Source: Lachnospiraceae bacterium C1.1 (lineage in GTDB: Bacteria; Bacillota; Clostridia; Lachnospirales; Lachnospiraceae). From it: a DNA stretch of 64,000 bases. Location: positions 1,809,501-1,873,500 of the forward strand of contig JAUISW010000001.1 in the NCBI GenBank assembly GCA_030434875.1. The letters run 5' to 3'. A program made the translations under genes and the position numbers. Below the pieces are notes generated by a model. The model ran no database searches, was not told the origin of the DNA, and saw only the letters and a program-made list of their open reading frames with translations. Shown here piece by piece: positions 59,595 to 64,000 of the stretch (positions within the stretch are counted from its first letter, which is position 1; the number at the start of each line of letters is the position of its first letter).

Positions 59595-61001
59595 TTATTT
59601 GAATAAATCCTTTTTTCTCTTTATCATATCATCAATATCCCGAATATAAAGACCCACATCCTTAGGGGTATCACACCTTGTGATATTTCCGTCTTCCGCA
59701 ACTCTTTTAGTCACTGTTCCGGCCCCAACAGCAATTATCGACTGAATCTCCTCCATAATGAGGATATTGTAGATCCCTTCTTTTCCCGGAATGGCATATC
59801 CTGTATTTTCAAAATTCCCGGACATATTCTTCTGTCTGTATAAATAATATGGCTGCATGCCCATTCGTCCGGCAGCCTCTGAGGCTATCGCCATTGTAGA
59901 ATCACTGTTATGAAGTCTCTCATAACCCATTTTATCTATAAGCTTCGCAAGAGCCGAAGCCCTTTTTATCGCAAGCGAATGTACCGTAAGATTATCCGGC
60001 TTAAGTTTCTCTATTTCTTCAACCGTTCTCCTGACCTCATCATCAGCTTCACCCGGAAGCCCTAAGATCATATCCATGTTGATATTTTCGAATCCTTCTT
60101 CCCTTGCAGCCTTAAATGCCTCTTTTACCTGAGCCACATTGTGCCTTCTGCCTATAAGCTCAAGGGTTTCATCATTCATCGTCTGAGGATTCACAGATAT
60201 CCTGCTGACTCCATGTTTTTTAAGTACTTTGAGTTTTTCTCTTGTTATGGAATCTGCCCTTCCTGCTTCTACCGTAAACTCCAGAAGCGAATCCATATCG
60301 AAGGTTTCCTCAAGTTTCTTAAAGAGTCTTTCAAACTCTTCTGCTTCAAGCGTTGTTGGCGTGCCGCCGCCAATATAGATAGTGTCGGGATTTTTCCCGC
60401 CCATTATATCCGCTGCCGCATCTATTTCCTTAAACATTGCCTCGAGGTATTCCCCGACCCTGTCTTTCCATAAAGAGATCGCATAAGATGTAAACGAACA
60501 ATACATACAGGTCGTGGGGCAAAAAGGAATTCCGATATATAAACTCCAACCGTCCTTCCCCTTGCTTCTCTCGATCACTTTTCTTTCATTTTTTGCGATT
60601 CTTACAGCAAGCCTTGCTTTTTCATCAGACGCAAGATATGTATTCTTCATGAAAGCCACAGCTTCCTCATCCGACTTTCCTGCAAGTATTTCTTTCATTA
60701 CAAGTTTTGTCGGTCTTATTCCGTTGAGTATTCCCCAAGGAAGCCCGTGACCGTTAATTTTCTCCAGGTCCTTGTATAATTTTCGTCTGATCTCATTCTT
60801 AAAAACACTTTTATTGCTGTCGTACTCGTCAGGTAGGCTAAGTTCCGTTAAAACTACGCCATCTTTAAGAATTCTTACAAGCAAAACTCCCTCTTCTGCC
60901 TCAGTCCCGACCATTTTTACTTCCTCTGACGGGTAAAAGCTCTTTAAGAGGGCATTCATGTCATATTCTAAATTTGTTCTTGTTAATTCTGCCGTTATCA
61001 T
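59595..61001 (-). CDS. hemZ: HemZ-type radical SAM coproporphyrinogen dehydrogenase-like protein
   Basis: This is an oxygen-independent coproporphyrinogen III oxidase relative. The radical SAM cluster is in F-C-P-T-T-C-M-Y-C-S-F (CxxxCxxC), with Y-I-G-G-G-T-P-T-T-L and V-E-A-G-R behind it, and an extra N-terminal domain of about 150 residues typical of HemZ. The substrate in Clostridia is uncertain, and no other heme genes are in the window. AAGGAAC precedes the ATG; the gap to the thiamine pyrophosphokinase gene is nine bases. Confidence 0.88.
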   Translation of the reverse strand: MITAELTRTNLEYDMNALLKSFYPSEEVKMVGTEAEEGVLLVRILKDGVVLTELSLPDEYDSNKSVFKNEIRRKLYKDLEKINGHGLPWGILNGIRPTKLVMKEILAGKSDEEAVAFMKNTYLASDEKARLAVRIAKNERKVIERSKGKDGWSLYIGIPFCPTTCMYCSFTSYAISLWKDRVGEYLEAMFKEIDAAADIMGGKNPDTIYIGGGTPTTLEAEEFERLFKKLEETFDMDSLLEFTVEAGRADSITREKLKVLKKHGVSRISVNPQTMNDETLELIGRRHNVAQVKEAFKAAREEGFENINMDMILGLPGEADDEVRRTVEEIEKLKPDNLTVHSLAIKRASALAKLIDKMGYERLHNSDSTMAIASEAAGRMGMQPYYLYRQKNMSGNFENTGYAIPGKEGIYNILIMEEIQSIIAVGAGTVTKRVAEDGNITRCDTPKDVGLYIRDIDDMIKRKKDLFK

Positions 61002-61010
61002 TTATGTTCC

Positions 61011-61658
61011 TTACTGCTCTGCCGGTATTATTTTCTCCATTACCAGCAGCAAAAGTCCGTTTTCCACCGAAATACGTGACTTTTTTCCAATAAATTCATT
61101 ACTTACACCCAAAGCAAATGAGTTTTCAAGAATCCCATCTTTGAGCTCATATTTAAGACCCTCGATGTTAACCATCAAAGATCTGTCAGAAAGTGAAAAA
61201 ACGGATATATAACCTTTTTTGTCAGATTCAAATTCTATGCTGTCATTAAAGATAACAGTAGATATATTCTTTTCTCCATGAAGGAAAACTTTTGCACCTT
61301 TTATGACAAGTCCGCTCATCAACTGTATGTTTGCCATAGTATGGGAAAAGCGGCTTCCGCCCGTGCCTCCGAAAATGTGAAATTCTCTGAAGCCTCTTCC
61401 CCATCCTATCATTGATGCGGCATCCATATCGGTAACATCTTTTTTCACCGGAAGAGTCTTTACATTTTCAAGTTCCGGAACAAGACCGTTTCTTGAGTCA
61501 AAATCCCCTATCACAAAGTCAGGTTTTACCCCTGCCTTAATAAGGCTGTCGTATCCGCCATCCGCAGCTATAATATAGTCATCTTCCTCTATTTTTATGT
61601 CGAATCCGAAGAAATCTCCGGCACCCATTATAATACATCTACCCATTTTTTCATCCAT
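61011..61658 (-). CDS. Thiamine pyrophosphokinase
   Basis: This makes thiamine diphosphate from thiamine and ATP. D-G-G-Y-D-S-L-I-K-A-G, P-D-F-V-I-G-D-F-D-S and K-K-D-V-T-D-M-D are the catalytic and substrate motifs; R-F-S-H-T-M-A-N follows. Length 215 is normal. The start could be 61658 or the ATG four codons later; the upstream AAGGG is weak. The product is the cofactor needed by PFOR. The gene is in a run with the GH13 enzyme and hemZ. Confidence 0.9.
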   Translation of the reverse strand: MDEKMGRCIIMGAGDFFGFDIKIEEDDYIIAADGGYDSLIKAGVKPDFVIGDFDSRNGLVPELENVKTLPVKKDVTDMDAASMIGWGRGFREFHIFGGTGGSRFSHTMANIQLMSGLVIKGAKVFLHGEKNISTVIFNDSIEFESDKKGYISVFSLSDRSLMVNIEGLKYELKDGILENSFALGVSNEFIGKKSRISVENGLLLLVMEKIIPAEQ

Positions 61659-61708
61659 GACCCTTTGTCATTTTATTTGATAACGCTCCAAAAAAGCCGT
61701 CACTATTT

Positions 61709-63016
61709 TCAATAAGGCTCAAGAATCATTCCGGAGTATGGCGGCATTCTCAATCCTCCGCCAAAGTCAACAGTCTCTCCACTGACAAGATCCTTTGCCC
61801 TTCCTGCTCTGGCATCAAAGTGCGCAGCAAATTCATTTTCATCTGCATTTATCGCAACCATTACCCTGTCACCATCGCATTCACGCTCAAAAATACACTG
61901 CTTATTTGTAAGAAGGAGGCTCTTAAAAGCTCCATACTGCAGCGCCTTTGAATTTTTCTTTGCCTCAGCAAGTGCAGCGATCACATCTGTGAGTTCATTC
62001 CATTCAGGCTTTTCAAAGGACGGTCTCAATGCCGGATCTCCCTCTGATTTGTTTGCCTTTTCTCCCCACTCACTTCCATAGTAAACGCAGGGAACGCCAG
62101 GCATTCCAAACATCAGCGTATAAATAAGCGGAAGGTGTTTTTCATTATTTAATATGCTCGCGATCCTTGTCACATCGTGATTGTCGACAAATGACAAAAG
62201 ATGCTTTCCCTTGTAGAGTGTCCAGTTTTCCGGTCCAAACTGTCTCAAAAGAGAATGTACTATTTCAAACATGTTCATGGAATTAAAGCTGGAATGCAAT
62301 CCTTTGTAACATTCGTAATTTGTTACAGAATGGCATGCTGAATCATTCATCCACTGATTGTAATCCCCATGAAGTGTTTCTCCGACCAGATAAAAGTCCT
62401 CTTTCAATCCGGACGTAAATTCTCTCAAACGCCTTAAAAAATCCCTATCAAGACAGTATGCCACATCAAGTCTGAGCCCGTCAATATCAAATTCTTCAAC
62501 CCATCCCTTTACAGCGTTGAAAATATGTTCTATAACTGCTTCATTTCTGAGATTTAATTTTACAAGGTCATAATTTCCTTCCCAGCCCTCATACCAGAAA
62601 CCGTCGTTATAGTTTGAATTACCGTCAAAATTTATATGAAACCAGTCTTTATACTGAGAATCCCATTTCTTTTCTTGCACATCCTTAAATGCGAAAAAAC
62701 CACGTCCTACATGATTAAAAACACCGTCGAGAACAACTTTTATGCCTTCTTTATGGAGATCATCACAGGCTTTCTTAAAATCATCATTTGTTCCAAGGCG
62801 ACAGTCTATCTTTGTATAATCTCTTGTATTATATCCATGAGTATCTGACTCAAATACAGGAGAAAAATAAATAGCATTGCAGCCAAGCTTCTTTATATGA
62901 CCGATCCAGTCAGACACCTTTGAAATCCTGTTTTTCTCTATTCCGTCATTTTCAAACGGAGCCCCGCAGAAACCCAAAGGATATATCTGATAAAACACAC
63001 TCTCATAAGCCCACAT
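61709..63016 (-). CDS. GH13 alpha-amylase family enzyme (neopullulanase/cyclomaltodextrinase-like)
   Basis: This is a cytoplasmic alpha-glucan hydrolase without signal peptide, 435 residues. F-Y-Q-I-Y-P-L-G-F-C-G near the N-terminus, G-V-F-N-H-V-G, D-G-L-R-L-D-V-A (nucleophile), L-V-G-E-T-L-H-G (acid/base) and S-F-V-D-N-H-D-V-T-R (third Asp) are all present. The L-D-V-A nucleophile region and the G-E-T motif fit maltodextrin-degrading members. AGAGGAGG precedes the ATG. It heads the run GH13-thiamine pyrophosphokinase-hemZ. Confidence 0.87.
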   Translation of the reverse strand: MWAYESVFYQIYPLGFCGAPFENDGIEKNRISKVSDWIGHIKKLGCNAIYFSPVFESDTHGYNTRDYTKIDCRLGTNDDFKKACDDLHKEGIKVVLDGVFNHVGRGFFAFKDVQEKKWDSQYKDWFHINFDGNSNYNDGFWYEGWEGNYDLVKLNLRNEAVIEHIFNAVKGWVEEFDIDGLRLDVAYCLDRDFLRRLREFTSGLKEDFYLVGETLHGDYNQWMNDSACHSVTNYECYKGLHSSFNSMNMFEIVHSLLRQFGPENWTLYKGKHLLSFVDNHDVTRIASILNNEKHLPLIYTLMFGMPGVPCVYYGSEWGEKANKSEGDPALRPSFEKPEWNELTDVIAALAEAKKNSKALQYGAFKSLLLTNKQCIFERECDGDRVMVAINADENEFAAHFDARAGRAKDLVSGETVDFGGGLRMPPYSGMILEPY

Positions 63017-63147
63017 GATAAGACCTCCTCTAATATATAATCCTAACCTGTCTACTTATTTTATCATGAACGACAATAATCAAACTGTATAAAATTTAAT
63101 ACGGAAATATTCATGATGACAAAACATATCATTCTGTCTGCATAAAA

Positions 63148-63181
63148 ATCACCAGCTCAAGTCAAAGCTTAAGCTGGTGAT
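63148..63181 (-). terminator. Terminator of clpB
   Basis: A 10-bp stem ATCACCAGCT/AGCTGGTGAT is followed on the minus strand by TTTTTATG, eight bases after the clpB stop. Confidence 0.85.
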
Positions 63182-63189
63182 CATTTTAA

Positions 63190-64000
63190 TTATTTAACAC
63201 GGGCGATAAGTCTGTCTCCGTCCATATCGATGAGGATCGTATCTCCCTCATCAGCATCCCCCTTCAATATGAGTTTGGCCGAAAGAGTTTCCACATTTTT
63301 CTGCATATATCGCTTGAGCGGACGGGCTCCGTATGAAGGATCATAGGCATTGTCTACCACGTATTTTCTCGCAGCATCCGTCATCTCAATTTTAAGTTCC
63401 TTATCCTCAATACGTTTGTTTGTATCTTCAAGGATCAGATCTATGATATGACTTATATTCTCTTCTGTAAGAGGCTTAAACATGATTATCTCATCAAGAC
63501 GGTTCAAAAACTCAGGTCTGAATGAAGCCTTGAGTTCTGCCTCCACTTCTTTCTCAGCCTCTTCAGAAATCTCACCTTTTTCATTGATTCCTTCGAGAAG
63601 TTCTGCTGATCCGATATTCGATGTCATAATGAGGATCGTATTCTTAAAATCTACAGTTCTTCCCTGTGAATCGGTTATACGTCCATCATCGAGAACCTGA
63701 AGCAATACGTTGAAAACATCGGGATGTGCCTTTTCGACCTCATCAAAAAGTACTACCGAATAAGGCTTTCTCCTGACAGCCTCCGTAAGCTGACCGCCTT
63801 CATCATATCCTACATATCCCGGAGGGGCTCCTATCAGTCTCGATACTGAATACTTCTCCATGTATTCGCTCATATCGATTCTGACCATATTGCCTTCATC
63901 ATCAAATAAGGCCTCTGCAAGAGCCTTTGCAAGTTCCGTCTTTCCGACACCGGTAGGTCCTAAGAAGATAAAGCTTCCTATAGGCTTTGACGGATCTTTT
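63190..64000 (-). CDS. clpB: ClpB disaggregase, C-terminal part (cut by the window edge)
   Basis: The open frame reaches the right end of the window, so the gene is partial. It has the second AAA+ domain: Walker [10 protein letters not shown] just inside the edge, [20 protein letters not shown], Walker [12 protein letters not shown], and the C-terminal [11 protein letters not shown] and G-A-R-P-L-K-R. ClpB rescues proteins from aggregates together with DnaK. The internal ATG at 63888 is not the true start, because conserved sequence continues upstream of it. Confidence 0.93.
   Translation of the reverse strand, partial: KDPSKPIGSFIFLGPTGVGKTELAKALAEALFDDEGNMVRIDMSEYMEKYSVSRLIGAPPGYVGYDEGGQLTEAVRRKPYSVVLFDEVEKAHPDVFNVLLQVLDDGRITDSQGRTVDFKNTILIMTSNIGSAELLEGINEKGEISEEAEKEVEAELKASFRPEFLNRLDEIIMFKPLTEENISHIIDLILEDTNKRIEDKELKIEMTDAARKYVVDNAYDPSYGARPLKRYMQKNVETLSAKLILKGDADEGDTILIDMDGDRLIARVK

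Noticed and set aside
1..64000. tRNA or rRNA genes
   Set aside because: I looked for CCA-type acceptor ends with GTTCGA-like T arms and for conserved rRNA blocks, and saw none.

Overview
The window reads as chromosomal DNA of a strictly anaerobic, plant-fibre-degrading Firmicute of the Lachnospiraceae type (Butyrivibrio / Lachnospira / Pseudobutyrivibrio-like; this placement is inference). Reasons: a T-box leader in front of pheST, AGGAGG-type ribosome binding sites, low-to-moderate GC, pyruvate:ferredoxin oxidoreductase beside an [FeFe] hydrogenase, a flavodiiron protein, and secreted pectin-directed proteins (a PL9-type pectate lyase and a Cthe_2159-like polysaccharide-binding protein). I see no rRNA, tRNA, CRISPR array, prophage or complete insertion sequence.

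Layout. 1-4.4 kb: a gene fragment with a hairpin-rich leader, a cluster of four hairpins, a secreted pectate lyase whose signal-peptide codon 4 is a stop, and an Rpn-like nuclease with a repeat-built coiled coil. 4.4-9.2 kb: a secreted double-Tp47-domain protein, a palindromic TA-flanked MITE-like element, a lipoprotein with a C-type-lectin fold, and a CheC/FliY-type phosphatase. 9.3-17.1 kb: Mrp, two paired exopolysaccharide glycosyltransferases with the same kind of membrane half, a PilZ protein, a Nudix hydrolase and a two-component system. 17.4-20.1 kb: a flavinylated fumarate-reductase-like lipoprotein. 20.3-31.1 kb: translation and tRNA functions (truA, mnmA, an AlaX-type editing protein, queA, pheT, pheS with its T-box) and deoD. 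31.4-36.7 kb: a secreted HAD-like lipoprotein, a PanE-type reductase, a Cys-cluster protein, a double-receiver protein and a large HTH regulator. 36.7-48.3 kb: GH13, rarA, a DUF4250-like protein, SecDF, a second secreted HAD-like protein, a DmpA-type peptidase, a redox-cysteine protein and the Cthe_2159-like protein. 48.4-64 kb: MATE, [FeFe] hydrogenase, PFOR, a ClC channel, LrgAB, flavodiiron protein, HemZ, thiamine pyrophosphokinase, a second GH13 enzyme and the C-terminal part of ClpB.

How genes work together. PFOR and hydrogenase would couple pyruvate oxidation to H2 through ferredoxin; the flavodiiron protein would protect them from O2 or NO. The pectate lyase, the Cthe_2159-like protein and two GH13 enzymes fit growth on plant polysaccharide. 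The alaX / 58-codon gene / mnmA run and queA-pheT-pheS form a block for translational fidelity.

The least ordinary material is in the intergenic DNA: two families of structured repeats (about 147 bp, three copies; about 138 bp, two copies) with terminal inverted repeats and nested internal hairpins, one TA-flanked palindromic element and a four-hairpin cluster. Among proteins, the most interesting are the pair of extracytoplasmic HAD-like paralogues, the membrane-domain/GT26 fusion, and the pectate lyase gene with an apparently intact promoter and ribosome binding site but a stop at codon 4.
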